Shown here piece after piece: positions 7,988-17,161 of a stretch of DNA of 64,000 nucleotides (position 1 is its first letter; every line of letters starts with the position of its first letter). Both the position numbers and the translations under genes were made by a program. A model generated the notes under the pieces. That model was not told the DNA's origin and made no database searches. It saw nothing but the letters and a program-made list of their open reading frames with translations. Location: positions 124,001-188,000 of the forward strand of contig JADJYX010000042.1 in assembly GCA_016719535.1 (NCBI GenBank), read 5' to 3'. The DNA comes from Rubrivivax sp. (GTDB lineage Bacteria > Pseudomonadota > Gammaproteobacteria > Burkholderiales > Burkholderiaceae_C).

Positions 7988-9409
7988 ATGCATGACATTC
8001 GACCCGCTGCCGTGGCCGGCAGCTTCTACCCCGCCAGCGCCGCTGCCTTGCGCGCCTCGGTCGCCGCCCACCTGGGCCAGGCCGGTGCGCCCGCGGCCGT
8101 TGGCGGCCCGGCGCCCAAGCTGCTGGTGGTGCCGCACGCGGGCTATGTCTATTCCGGCGACATCGCCGCCAGTGCCTATGCGCGCATCGCGCCACTGCGC
8201 GGGCGCGTGCGCCGCGTCGTGCTGCTGGGGCCGACGCACCGCGTCACCGTGCGCGGGCTGGCGCTGCCGACCGTGGACGCCTTCGAGACGCCGCTCGGCC
8301 GCGTGACGGTGGACGACACGGCGCGCGCGGCCATCGCCGGCTTGCCGCAGGTGCTCTCCAGCGACCGCGCCCATGCGCAGGAACATGCGCTCGAGGTGCA
8401 GCTGCCCTTCCTGCAGACCGTGCTGGGTGACGGCTGGCAGCTGCTGCCGCTGGCCGTGGGCGACGCCGCGCCGGCCGAGGTCGACGCCGTGCTCGAGCGC
8501 CTCTGGGGCGGCGACGAGACGCTGATCGTGATCAGCTCCGACCTCTCGCACTACCTGCCCCATGCGCAGGCGGTGGCGCAGGACCGCCGCACCGTGCAGC
8601 GCATCCTGTCCTTCGCCGACGACCTGCAGGGCGACGAGGCCTGCGGCTGCCGCGCGCTCAACGGTGCGCTGCGTGCCGCGCGCCGGCATGGCCTGCAGCC
8701 GGTGCTGCTGGACCTGCGCAATTCGGGCGACACCGCCGGCAGCCGCGACCGCGTGGTCGGCTATGGCGCCATCGCCTTCGGCCCGCCGCCGGGGGCAGCG
8801 GTCCGCGACGATCACGCTGACGCCGATGCCCAAGGGCCCGACCCGGCGCTCGGCCCGGCGCTGCTGGGCGCGGCGCGCGCCGAGATCGCCGGCGCGCTGG
8901 GCCTGGCTGCCGCCGCGGCGCCGCCGCACCCGCGCCTGCTGGAACCCGGCGCCAGCTTCGTCACTCTGCACGATGTGCAGGGGGCCTTGCGCGGCTGCAT
9001 CGGCCGCCTGCGGGCCGAGCGGTCCCTGGGCGAGGACGTGCGCGCCAATGCGCTGGCAGCGGCCTTCGCCGACCCGCGCTTCGCGCCGCTGCACCTGCGC
9101 GAATGGACGGGGCTGCAGATCGAGGTCTCGGTGCTGGGCGCGATGCAGCCGCTGCCGGCGGTGGCGCACCTCGACGAGGCGGTGGCCCAGCTGCGCCCCG
9201 GCATCGACGGCGTGCTGATCGAGCATCGCGGCCGGCGCGGCACCTTCCTGCCGCAGGTGTGGTCGCAGCTGCCGACGGCGCGCGAATTTCTGGCCGCGCT
9301 GCTGCGCAAGGCCGACTTGCCCGCAGACGACTGGCCGACGACCGGGCTGCAGTGGTGGCGCTACCGCGTCACCGCGTTCGAGGAGGCCCGTCATGCCGCC
9401 GCCCACTGA
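7988..9409 (+). CDS. AmmeMemoRadiSam fusion: Memo domain plus AMMECR1 domain
   Basis: A 473-residue two-domain protein. Residues 1 to about 270 form a Memo-type fold related to class III extradiol dioxygenases. They include AGSFYP at the N-terminus, VPHAGYVYSG, LLGPTHR, AHAQEHALEVQLPFLQ and ISSDLSHY, with histidines placed as in metal-ligand positions. After an acidic linker, residues about 285-465 match AMMECR1, with FVTLHDVQGALRGCIG and GRRGTFLPQVW. The two families occur with a radical SAM enzyme as the AmmeMemoRadiSam system, whose function is unestablished. An AGGAGG lies 9 bases before the start. The gene overlaps the radical SAM gene by 17 bases. Confidence 0.93.
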   Translation: MHDIRPAAVAGSFYPASAAALRASVAAHLGQAGAPAAVGGPAPKLLVVPHAGYVYSGDIAASAYARIAPLRGRVRRVVLLGPTHRVTVRGLALPTVDAFETPLGRVTVDDTARAAIAGLPQVLSSDRAHAQEHALEVQLPFLQTVLGDGWQLLPLAVGDAAPAEVDAVLERLWGGDETLIVISSDLSHYLPHAQAVAQDRRTVQRILSFADDLQGDEACGCRALNGALRAARRHGLQPVLLDLRNSGDTAGSRDRVVGYGAIAFGPPPGAAVRDDHADADAQGPDPALGPALLGAARAEIAGALGLAAAAAPPHPRLLEPGASFVTLHDVQGALRGCIGRLRAERSLGEDVRANALAAAFADPRFAPLHLREWTGLQIEVSVLGAMQPLPAVAHLDEAVAQLRPGIDGVLIEHRGRRGTFLPQVWSQLPTAREFLAALLRKADLPADDWPTTGLQWWRYRVTAFEEARHAAAH

Positions 9410-10478
9410 AGCCCATCCCGCGCGCTGGTGGCACCGGCTGCCCGACGGCCGGCTGCAGTGCGACCTGTGCCCGCGCGACTGCAAGCTGCACGAAGGCCAG
9501 CGCGGCCTGTGCTTCGTGCGCGAGCGCCGTGGTGACGCGATGGTGCTGGCCACCTACGGCCGCAGCTCGGGTTTTGCGATCGACCCGATCGAGAAGAAGC
9601 CGCTCAACCACTTCCACCCGGGCTCGGCGGTGCTGTCCTTCGGTACCGCCGGCTGCAACCTGGCCTGCAAGTTCTGCCAGAACTGGGACATCTCCAAGAG
9701 CCGCGAGATGGACCGCCTGCAGGACCGGGCCTCGCCCGAAGCCATCGCCCGCGCGGCAAAGGATGCCGGCGCGACGAGCGTCGCCTTCACCTACAACGAC
9801 CCGGTGATCTTTGCCGAATATGCGATGGACGCCGCCGACGCCTGCCACGCGCTGGGCGTGCAGACGGTGGCGGTGACCGCCGGCTATATCCACCCCGAGC
9901 CGCGGCGCGACTTCTTCGCGAAGATGGACGCCGCCAATGTCGACCTGAAGGCCTTCACCGACCGCTTCTACGTCGAGCAGACGGCGTCGCACCTGGCACC
10001 GGTGCTCGATACGCTGCTGCACATCGTGCATCACAGCCGCTGCTGGCTGGAGATCACCACGCTGCTGATCCCGGGCCTGAACGACAGCACGGCCGAGCTG
10101 GAGGCGATGACACGCTGGATCCACGACGAACTGGGCCCCGACGTGCCGCTGCACTTCACCGCCTTCCACCCCGACTACAAGCTGGACGACATCCCGCGCA
10201 CGCCGGCCGCCACGCTGCAGCGCGCGCGGCGCATCGCGCTCGATGCCGGGCTGCGCCATGTCTATACCGGCAACGTGCACGACACCGTGGGCGGCCGCAC
10301 CTACTGCGCGGGTTGCCAGGCACTGCTGATCGAGCGCGACTGGCACGCCATCCTGCACTACGGGCTGGACGAGCGCGGCGCCTGCCCGCATTGCGGCACG
10401 GCCGTGGCGGGACGCTTCGATGCGGACTTCCAGGGCCGCATCGGCCGCCGGCGTGTGCCGATGCGGGTGGCGGTCTGA
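9393..10478 (+). CDS. AmmeMemoRadiSam system radical SAM enzyme
   Basis: A 361-residue radical SAM protein with the CxxxCxxC cluster at Cys88, Cys92 and Cys95 (GTAGCNLACKFCQNWDIS). The N-terminus has a small cysteine module (CDLCPRDC plus a further Cys). The C-terminus has two CxxC pairs (YCAGC, CPHCG), typical of this pyruvate-formate-lyase-activase-like subfamily. It is the third component of the AmmeMemoRadiSam set and overlaps the fusion gene upstream. The biochemical reaction is unknown; SAM cleavage is inferred from the motif. The stop lies three bases from that of the convergent xdhC gene. Confidence 0.93.
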   Translation: MPPPTEAHPARWWHRLPDGRLQCDLCPRDCKLHEGQRGLCFVRERRGDAMVLATYGRSSGFAIDPIEKKPLNHFHPGSAVLSFGTAGCNLACKFCQNWDISKSREMDRLQDRASPEAIARAAKDAGATSVAFTYNDPVIFAEYAMDAADACHALGVQTVAVTAGYIHPEPRRDFFAKMDAANVDLKAFTDRFYVEQTASHLAPVLDTLLHIVHHSRCWLEITTLLIPGLNDSTAELEAMTRWIHDELGPDVPLHFTAFHPDYKLDDIPRTPAATLQRARRIALDAGLRHVYTGNVHDTVGGRTYCAGCQALLIERDWHAILHYGLDERGACPHCGTAVAGRFDADFQGRIGRRRVPMRVAV

Positions 10479-10481
10479 CGT

Positions 10482-11585
10482 TCAGCGGCCGGCGGTAGCC
10501 GCGTCGCTGACCGCGCAGGCCGTGGTCGACCCGCTCCAGTCGGCCAGCGGCCCGCCCACATCGACGCCGCGGCGGATCGCCGTCATCTCGGCGACGATGC
10601 TCATCGCGATCTCGGGCGGCGTCAGCCCGCCGAGCTTCAGCCCCACCGGGCCGCGCAGGCGCGCCACCTCCTCGCGGGTCACGTCGAACTGCAGCAGCCG
10701 CTGGCGGCGCGCGTCGTTGTTGCGGCGCGAACCCAGCGCGCCGACGTAGAAGGCCGGCGTGCGCAGCGCCTCCATCAGCGCCAGGTCGTCGAGCTTGGGG
10801 TCGTGCGTGACGGCGACCACGGCGCTGTTGGCGTCCAGGTGCATGTCCAGCACCAGGTCGTCGGGCATGGTGCGGGAGAGGGTCACGCCTTCCAGGGCAG
10901 CCGCCGGGCCGCCCCAAGGCTGCCCGCTCCCCCCGGGGGACGGCGGCGACATCGTCGCCGCCAAGGGGCTCCAGGTTCCCGCCCAGCCCTCGTGGTATTC
11001 CTCGCGCGGCTCGCAGATGGTCACGCGGTAGTCCAGCATCACCGCCATCGCGGCCAGGTAGCGCGACAGCTGGCCGCCGCCGATGATCAGCAGGCGCAGG
11101 CGCGGGCCGTGCACCGTGCTCAGCGTGGCGCCGTCGAAGGCCAGCGTGGCGCCGCCGTCGGCATCGGCCAGCTGCACGACGCCGGTGGCCAGGTCGAGCC
11201 GGCGCGACACCCGCCGGTGCGACTCGATCGCCGCCAGCAGCTCGCGCAGCTGCGAGCGCGCCGACAGCGGCTCCAGCACCACCTGCACGCTGCCGCCGCA
11301 GGGCAGGCCGAAGCGCTGCGCTTCCTCGGCGGTGGCGCCATAGGTCGTGAGCTGCGGCAGCCGCGAAGCCAGTTCGCCGCGCGCCACGCGGCCGATGAGG
11401 TCGTCCTCGATGCAGCCGCCCGAGACCGAGCCGGCCACCTGGCCATCGTCGCGGATGATCATCAGCGAGCCCGGCGGTCGCGGCGCCGAACCCCAGGTGC
11501 GCACCACGGTGCCCAGGGTCACGCGGTGGCCGCGGTCCAGCCAGTCAATGGCGGTGCGCAGGACGTCGACGTCGATGCCGTTCAT
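10482..11585 (-). CDS. xdhC: XdhC family molybdenum-cofactor maturation protein with internal insertion
   Basis: A 367-residue XdhC/CoxI-type protein. XdhC proteins bind Mo cofactor and promote its sulfuration and insertion into xanthine-dehydrogenase-type enzymes, so this is the natural partner of the hydroxylase at 5035-7868. The N-terminal domain has RTWGSAPRPPGS and GSVSGGCIE. The C-terminal Rossmann domain has LLIIGGGQLSRYLA, VTHDPKLDD, YVGALGSRRN and GLTPPEIAMSI. About 29 low-complexity residues (near 203-231, Gly/Pro/Ser-rich) interrupt the Rossmann domain between EPREEY and GVTLSRTMPDDL, encoded by a palindromic GC-rich repeat at 10893-10979. The ATG at 11585 was chosen because GGAG lies nine bases upstream; an ATG at 11594 abuts that GGAG. 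Confidence 0.9.
   Translation of the reverse strand: MNGIDVDVLRTAIDWLDRGHRVTLGTVVRTWGSAPRPPGSLMIIRDDGQVAGSVSGGCIEDDLIGRVARGELASRLPQLTTYGATAEEAQRFGLPCGGSVQVVLEPLSARSQLRELLAAIESHRRVSRRLDLATGVVQLADADGGATLAFDGATLSTVHGPRLRLLIIGGGQLSRYLAAMAVMLDYRVTICEPREEYHEGWAGTWSPLAATMSPPSPGGSGQPWGGPAAALEGVTLSRTMPDDLVLDMHLDANSAVVAVTHDPKLDDLALMEALRTPAFYVGALGSRRNNDARRQRLLQFDVTREEVARLRGPVGLKLGGLTPPEIAMSIVAEMTAIRRGVDVGGPLADWSGSTTACAVSDAATAGR
10893..10979. repeat. Palindromic GC-rich repeat inserted in frame in xdhC
   Basis: About 87 bases that add codons to a conserved part of XdhC where the family has a short loop. The segment holds two dyads: CCCCCCGGGGG near 10925-10935, and GGCGGCGAC/GTCGCCGCC near 10940-10960 separated by three bases. 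It also has GGCCGCCCC near its left edge and AAGGGGCT near the right. Its style matches the short interspersed GC-rich elements common in Comamonadaceae-like genomes. It is a multiple of three and has no stop, so the reading frame survives. Confidence 0.6.
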
Positions 11586-11606
11586 CGGGCCCATCTCCGC
11601 AAGGTG

Positions 11607-12227
11607 TCAGGTGCGGCGGCCGAACAGTCCGGCCAGCCAGTTCTTCAGCACCGTCCACAGCAGCGCCAGCGCATTGAGTTCCTTCACCGGCTGCGGCACC
11701 GGTGCCGGGGCCGGTGGTGGTGCTGCGGTTGCCGCGGTTGCCGCCGGCCCGGCGGCCGCGGCCGTCGCCGGCACCGCTGCGGCTGCGGTGCGAAAGTTGT
11801 CGGCAAACTGCGCCAGCATGGCATCGCTCACCGGCACCAGCAACCGGTTGCCGAATTGCGCCAGCTTGCCGCTGACGACGACCGTGGCCTTGCCCACCAG
11901 CACCGCGCTCGCCGGCGTGTCGCCCGGCTCGAGGCGCGCGGCCAGGTCCATCGACGCCGACGAGCCGGCCTTGTCGGCCCCCTTGCCCATCATCTGCATC
12001 GACCGCGTGGCGGCATCCAGCGCCTTGACCTCGATCTCGCCGCCGAACTGCATGTGCGCCGGGCCGACCTTGGTGCGCACCGTGCCCTTGAAGTGGGTGT
12101 CGTCCACCTGTTCGGTGATGGCTGCACCCGGCATGCAGGCCGCGGTGGCGCGAATGTCGGACAGCACCGTCCAGGCCTGTTCGACGGTGGCGTCGAGGGG
12201 GTAGCGCTTGTCGAGCTTGACTTCCAT
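11607..12227 (-). CDS. CoxG-like SRPBCC protein (molybdenum hydroxylase accessory)
   Basis: A 206-residue protein. Residues 1 to about 145 form an SRPBCC/CoxG domain beginning MEVKLDKRYPLDATVEQAW, with the usual YQLP-like start, CMPGA and GSSASMDL elements. An Ala/Pro linker follows, and the protein ends in a hydrophobic, tryptophan-containing tail (LLWTVLKNWLAGLF) that looks membrane-associating. CoxG recruits CO dehydrogenase to the cytoplasmic membrane in Oligotropha-type bacteria, so a similar anchoring role for the hydroxylase is inferred. It lies 21 bases upstream of xdhC on the same strand, probably in one operon. The start was chosen at the conserved MEVK; an upstream extension has no family similarity. 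Confidence 0.88.
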   Translation of the reverse strand: MEVKLDKRYPLDATVEQAWTVLSDIRATAACMPGAAITEQVDDTHFKGTVRTKVGPAHMQFGGEIEVKALDAATRSMQMMGKGADKAGSSASMDLAARLEPGDTPASAVLVGKATVVVSGKLAQFGNRLLVPVSDAMLAQFADNFRTAAAAVPATAAAAGPAATAATAAPPPAPAPVPQPVKELNALALLWTVLKNWLAGLFGRRT

Positions 12228-12318
12228 GCGGATGATTATCGGGTGGGGCGGCCAGGGCGCGCGAAGGGCAGAGCCTACGCCAGTTGCAGATGAAGACCGG
12301 GCCAGCGGCTGCCCATGG

Positions 12319-13608
12319 TCACTGCCCGCCGGTTGCCGTGGCCAGCACGGTGCCGCGCGCACCGGCGATCCAGGCGGTGCGGCCGTCGTAGGCCGTGACC
12401 ACCCGCAGCGGCTGTGCGCTGCCCGAGGCCTGCGCCTGCCAGCTCAGGCCGCCGTCGCGCGTGGCCCAGACCTGGCCGCCGTCGCCCACGATCCAGCCCG
12501 TACTCGCGTCGCCGAAGGCCAGATCGGCGATCCGGGGGGCCGGCAGCGCCTGCGGTGCCGTCCAGCTGCGGCCGCCGTCGCTGCTGCGCAGCAGGCGGGC
12601 CGTACCGCCGGCATCGGCCAGCAGCAGCCAGCCGCGGCTGGCATCCGTGAAGACGATGCGCTGCACGGCGCCGCCGGCGCCGCCGAAATTGACCGCCGAC
12701 GGCGTCCAGGTCTGGCCGCCGTCCTGCGTCGACCACGCGGCCGTGCGGCCGTCGGTGGCCACGCCGCCCAGCGCATCGATGAAATGCAGCGTGGCATCCG
12801 CGGCAGGCAGCGCCACCGCCTGCCAGCGCTGGCCGCCATCCAGCGTGCGGTGCAGACGCTGCGCACAGGCGCCACCCGGCACGGTGGTGCTGCAATCCGA
12901 CACGCGAAGCCAGCCGCGCTGGCGGTCGACAAATTGCGCATCGGTGGCGGCGCCGGGCGGCGTGGCCACCGCCTGCCAGCTGCGGCCGAGGTCGGTGCTG
13001 CGCCACAGCGCCTGGTTGCGCAGGTCCCAGCCGCTGCCGTCGGCGGCAAAGCGGGCGCGCACGCTCGGCCCCACCCAGAACCAGTTGCGGCCGCCGTCGC
13101 CGGTGCGCCAGAGGCCGCCGCCGGCTTCGCGCGCCAGGCCCTCACGGGTGTCGAAGAACCACAGCCCGTCGAGATCGGCGATGCCGCCGCCGGGCGCGGT
13201 CTGCCGGCACCAGCCGCTGTAGGCCGGCCCGGTGCAGTCGCGGCCGTCGACGATGGACCAGGCACCGACTTCGACGCGCAAGCTGGCGTCCAGCGTCTCG
13301 TCGTCGTCGCTGACACGCAGCACGATGGTGTAGCTGCCGGCACGGTCGAAGCGGTGGGTGGGTTCGGCCTCGAACAGGAAGCTGCCGCCATCGCCGAAAT
13401 CCCATTCGAAGCGCAGGCCGCCGTAGCTGGTCAGGCCGCCGGGCCGCAGCAGCACCGCGGTGCCGGTTTCGATGCGCCCGGGCGCGATCACGGTCAGCGA
13501 CACCGGCCAGTCACCGTCGCCGAAATACAGCGCGAAGCCGCCGCCGCAGCCGGCCAGCGCCAGCAGCGCGGCCAGCCAGGCCGCCCGCATCCGTTGCACG
13601 ATCCGCAT
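12319..13608 (-). CDS. Lipoprotein with PKD-like domain and Ycf48-type beta-propeller
   Basis: A 429-residue exported lipoprotein. The start at 13608 has GGGAGG upstream and opens a signal peptide ending in the lipobox LALAGC (Cys21). Residues about 65-110 resemble a PKD domain (WDFGDGG, then HRFDRAGSYTIVLRV). From about 150 onward there are repeated SxDGGxxW elements (TGDGGRNW, TLDGGQRW, TQDGGQTW, SSDGGRSW, TRDGGLSW), the blades of a photosystem-II-assembly Ycf48/sialidase-like propeller. In bacteria these proteins are surface or periplasmic binding scaffolds; the ligand is unknown. The gene is isolated from its neighbours. Confidence 0.85.
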   Translation of the reverse strand: MRIVQRMRAAWLAALLALAGCGGGFALYFGDGDWPVSLTVIAPGRIETGTAVLLRPGGLTSYGGLRFEWDFGDGGSFLFEAEPTHRFDRAGSYTIVLRVSDDDETLDASLRVEVGAWSIVDGRDCTGPAYSGWCRQTAPGGGIADLDGLWFFDTREGLAREAGGGLWRTGDGGRNWFWVGPSVRARFAADGSGWDLRNQALWRSTDLGRSWQAVATPPGAATDAQFVDRQRGWLRVSDCSTTVPGGACAQRLHRTLDGGQRWQAVALPAADATLHFIDALGGVATDGRTAAWSTQDGGQTWTPSAVNFGGAGGAVQRIVFTDASRGWLLLADAGGTARLLRSSDGGRSWTAPQALPAPRIADLAFGDASTGWIVGDGGQVWATRDGGLSWQAQASGSAQPLRVVTAYDGRTAWIAGARGTVLATATGGQ

Positions 13609-13712
13609 GGCGGCCTCCCGGCAGTGGGTGAGGTGGCCATCGTACCGACCTCGGCGGGGCGTCCGTTCCGGTGCCAGGTTGCCGCTCGCCATCGCTTGCG
13701 CATGGCCGTGCA

Positions 13713-13905
13713 GCCGCAGCGGGGTGATCCCGCCACGGCCCGACTGCTTGCCTCGCACCGCGGGGCGGCTGCGGTAGCTCCGCAGCGACGCTCCCGCGTC
13801 GCTGCATAGATCTTCCTCGCTCGGTCGGCCTGCGGCCGACTTCCCCCGCGCCGCTGTGGTCCTCGGCTGCGCACACGGGCCGTGGCGGGATCACCCCACT
13901 GCGGC
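13713..13905. repeat. MITE-like element with 30-bp inverted repeats
   Basis: The 30 bases at 13713-13742 (starting GCCGCAGCGGGGTGATCC) recur as reverse complement at 13876-13905 with one mismatch, 133 bases apart. The interior is rich in small hairpins: CTGCG/CGCAG near 13769-13785, GCGACG/CGTCGC at about 13786-13803, and TCGGCC/GGCCGA near 13824-13839. No transposase or open frame is present. It could be a non-autonomous mobile element or a structured RNA. Confidence 0.55.
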
Positions 13906-13950
13906 CCCCACCGACTGTGGCGTGCGGGGCCCCGCGCACCACCGTTGGGC

Positions 13951-13996
<46 letters not shown>

Positions 13997-14121
13997 CGAG
14001 CCGCCGCCAGGGCCCGCCCGCAGCCTTGCTGCAGCGACGCCTGCAGTCGCAGGTTCAACGACCGAGATGCGCCGTCAACTGTCGTCGAACCGCGATCCCG
14101 GGGGGCGACTGCCGTGCCGCA

Positions 14122-17100
14122 TCAGGCCAGCAGCGATGCCAGCAACGTGGCCGCGTGAATCGCCTGCCGCTGCGCGCCATCGGCGATCTGGTGCCGGCAG
14201 CTGGTGCCGTCGGCCACGACGATGGCATCGGGCTGCTGGCGGATGGCGGGCAGCAGCGCGGCTTCGGCCATCTGCATCGACACGGTGTGGTGCTTCGCCT
14301 CGTAGCCGAAGCTGCCGGCCATGCCGCAGCAGCTGCTCTCGATCAGCTGCGGCTTGGCGCCCGGGATCAGCTCGAGCACGTCGAGGATCGGGCTCACGGC
14401 GCCGAAGGCCTTCTGGTGGCAGTGGCCGTGCAGCAGCAGCGGCCGGTCGATGGCCTCGAGCTTCAGCGCCAGCCGCCCAGCCTTCGCCTCGCGGGCCAGG
14501 AATTCCTCGAACAGCAGCGCCTGCTTCGACACGACCTCGGCGCGCTCGCCCAGGCCCAGCGCCAGCGCCTCGTCGCGCAGCGTCAGCAGGCAGCTCGGCT
14601 CCAGGCCGACGATGGCGATGCCGGCCTGCGCAAAGGGCAGCAGCGCGTCGACCAGTTCGGCCGCCTTGGTGCGTGCTTCGTCGACCATGCCGGCCGACAG
14701 ATAGGTGCGGCCGCAGCAGACATGGCCGCCGCCCTTGGTGACGGTGTGCACCGCATAGCCGGCGGCCTTCAGCACCTTCGCGGCCGCATGGGCGTTCTCG
14801 CCCTCGAAGTGGCCGTTGAAGGTGTCGACGAACAGCACCGCGGCCTTGGCCGGGCCGGCGGCCAGGGTCTGCTCGCGCGTGGCGAATTGCGCCTCGTCGC
14901 GGGTGCGCCAGAAGGTGTCGGACCGGAAGCGCGGCAGCGCGCGCTTGGCCGACAGGCCGAGCCACTTCTCGCTCAGTGCACGCGCGCCGGGCAGCGCCTC
15001 GCGCAGATTGGCCAGCCAGGGCAAGCGGCTGGCCCAGGCGGCATAGTCGGGCAGCCGGCCGATGAGGTGGTCCTTCAGCGTGTGGCCGTGGCGCTGGCGG
15101 TCGTGCGCCAGCCATTCGACCTTCATGCGCGCCATGTCGACGCCCGTGGGGCAGTCGCGCTTGCAGCCCTTGCAGCTGACGCACAGGTCCATCGCCTCGC
15201 GCACCGCGTCACCGGTGAAGGCATCGGGGCCGAGCTGCCCCGACAGCGCCAGCCGCAGCGTATTGGCGCGGCCGCGCGTCAGGTGCTGCTCGTCGCGCGT
15301 GACGCGGTAGCTCGGGCACATGGTGCCGGCGTCGAACTTGCGGCAGTGCCCGTTGTTGTTGCACATCTCCACCGCCTTGGCCAGGCCGCCGGTGGTGTCG
15401 CCACCGGTGCCGGGGGCGGTGGTCTGCTCGGTCACCGGGTCGGCATTCACGTTCCAGGCCGACCAGTCGAGCACGGGTTTCAGTTCGATGCGCTTGTACG
15501 GCCGGGGCGCGGTGGCGGGGGAGAAGCGGAAGAGGGCGCCATCGTCCATCTTCGGCGGGTCGATGATCTTGCCCGGGTTGAAGAGGCCGGCCGGATCCAT
15601 CTGCTGCTTGATGGCGCGGAAAGCCTGGTTGATCGCCGGACCGAACTGCCACTCGATCCACTCGCCGCGGCACAGGCCGTCGCCATGCTCGCCGCTGAAG
15701 GCGCCCTTGTATTTGCGCACCAGCACGGCCGCCTCTTCGGCGATGGCGCGCATCTTCTGCGCACCGCTGGTGCGCATGTCGAGGATGGGCCGCACGTGCA
15801 GCGTGCCCACGCTGGCATGGGCGTACCAGGTGCCACGCGTGCCGTGGCGCGCAAAGACCTCGGTCAGCGCATCGGTGTAGTCGGCCAGGTGCGGCAGCGG
15901 CACCGCGCAGTCCTCGATGAAGCTGACCGGCTTGCCGTCGCCCTTCAGGCTCATCATGATGTTGAGGCCGGCCTTGCGCACCTCCCACAGCGCCTTCTGC
16001 GCCGTTTCGTCGGGCATCTCGACCACGCTGCCGGGGTGGCCCAGGTCGCCCATCAGCTCGACCAGGCGCTGCAGCTGCGTCAGCAGCACGGCGCGGTCGT
16101 CGCCGGCAAATTCGACCAGCAGGATGGCGTCCGGGCGCGCCGATCAAGGCCGTGCGCATGGTGGGCGCAAAGGCCGGGTTGGCCAGCGCCAGCTCGACCA
16201 TCGTGCGGTCGACCAGCTCCACCGCCGTGGGGCCCAGCTTGACGATGTGCTGCGCGCTCGCCATGGCGTCGTGGAAGCGGCCGAAATTGACCACGCCCAG
16301 CACCTTGGCCTTCGGCAGCGGGGCCAGGCGCAGCGTCAGGCTCTTCGTGAAGGCCAGCGTGCCTTCTGCGCCCACCAGCAGGTGCGCCAGGTTGACGTGG
16401 CCGTCCGCCGTATAGGGCCGCTCGCTGCGCGGGTGGAAGATGTCCAGGTTGTAGCCGGCCACGCGGCGCAGCACCCGGGGCCAGTGCGCCTCGATCTCGG
16501 CGCGGTGCGTCTCGGCCAGGCCCTTGACGAAGGCCGCCAGCTGCGCGGCGCGGCCCGTGGCCTGGTCGACACGGCCGAAGCGCAGCAGCTCGCCGTCGGC
16601 CAGCCAGGCCTCGGCGCCAATGACGTTGTGCACCATGTTGCCGTAGGCGATGGAGCGCGAGCCGCAACTGTTGTTGCCCGCCATGCCGCCCAGCGTGGCC
16701 TGCGCGCTGGTCGAGACGTCCACCGGGTACCACAGGCCGTGCTGCTTGAGCCCGGCATTCAGGTGGTCCAGCACCAGCCCGGGTTCGACCACGGCCACGC
16801 GGTCGGCCGGGTCCACCTGCAGCACGCGCCGCAGGTGCTTGCTGCAGTCGATGACCAGCGCGGCGCCGGTGGTCTGGCCGCACTGGCTGGTGCCGCCGCC
16901 GCGCGGCAGCACCGGCACCTGCAGCTCGCGTGCGATGGCGATCGCATTCGCCACGTCCTCGGGCGTCTTCGGCACCAGCACGCCCACCGGCATGATCTGG
17001 TAGATCGACGCGTCGGTGGCATAACGTCCGCGCGAGGCGGCATCGAACAGCAGCTCGCCCTGCGTCTCGCGCTGCAGGCGGCGCGCCAGCTGTGCGCAGA

Positions 17101-17161
17101 CCTCGTTGGGCGGGGGCACGGTGCCGGCCGGGGCCAGCGTGGGGGCGGCATCGATCTTCAT
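14122..17161 (-). pseudogene. FAD-binding and Fe-S-binding dehydrogenase (YdiJ-like), one-base frameshift
   Basis: About 1012 residues once a frameshift is repaired, close to the length of D-2-hydroxyglutarate dehydrogenase YdiJ (about 1018). The N-terminal half has the FAD_binding_4 fold (LPRGGGTSQCGQTTG, GGMAGNNSCGSRS, AHLLVGAEGTLAF). The middle has FSGEHGDGLCRGEW. The C-terminal half has Fe-S motifs CNNNGHC with MCPSYR, and CVSCKGCKRDCPTG, then CCG-type heterodisulfide-reductase elements (HCHQKA, SSCCGMAGSFGYE). It would oxidise a D-2-hydroxy acid and pass electrons to quinone. The frame breaks in the GGG at 16133-16135: removing one G joins both halves seamlessly. The stop codon of the coding strand lies at 14122; the 5' end overlaps the GntR gene by four bases. 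Confidence 0.85.
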
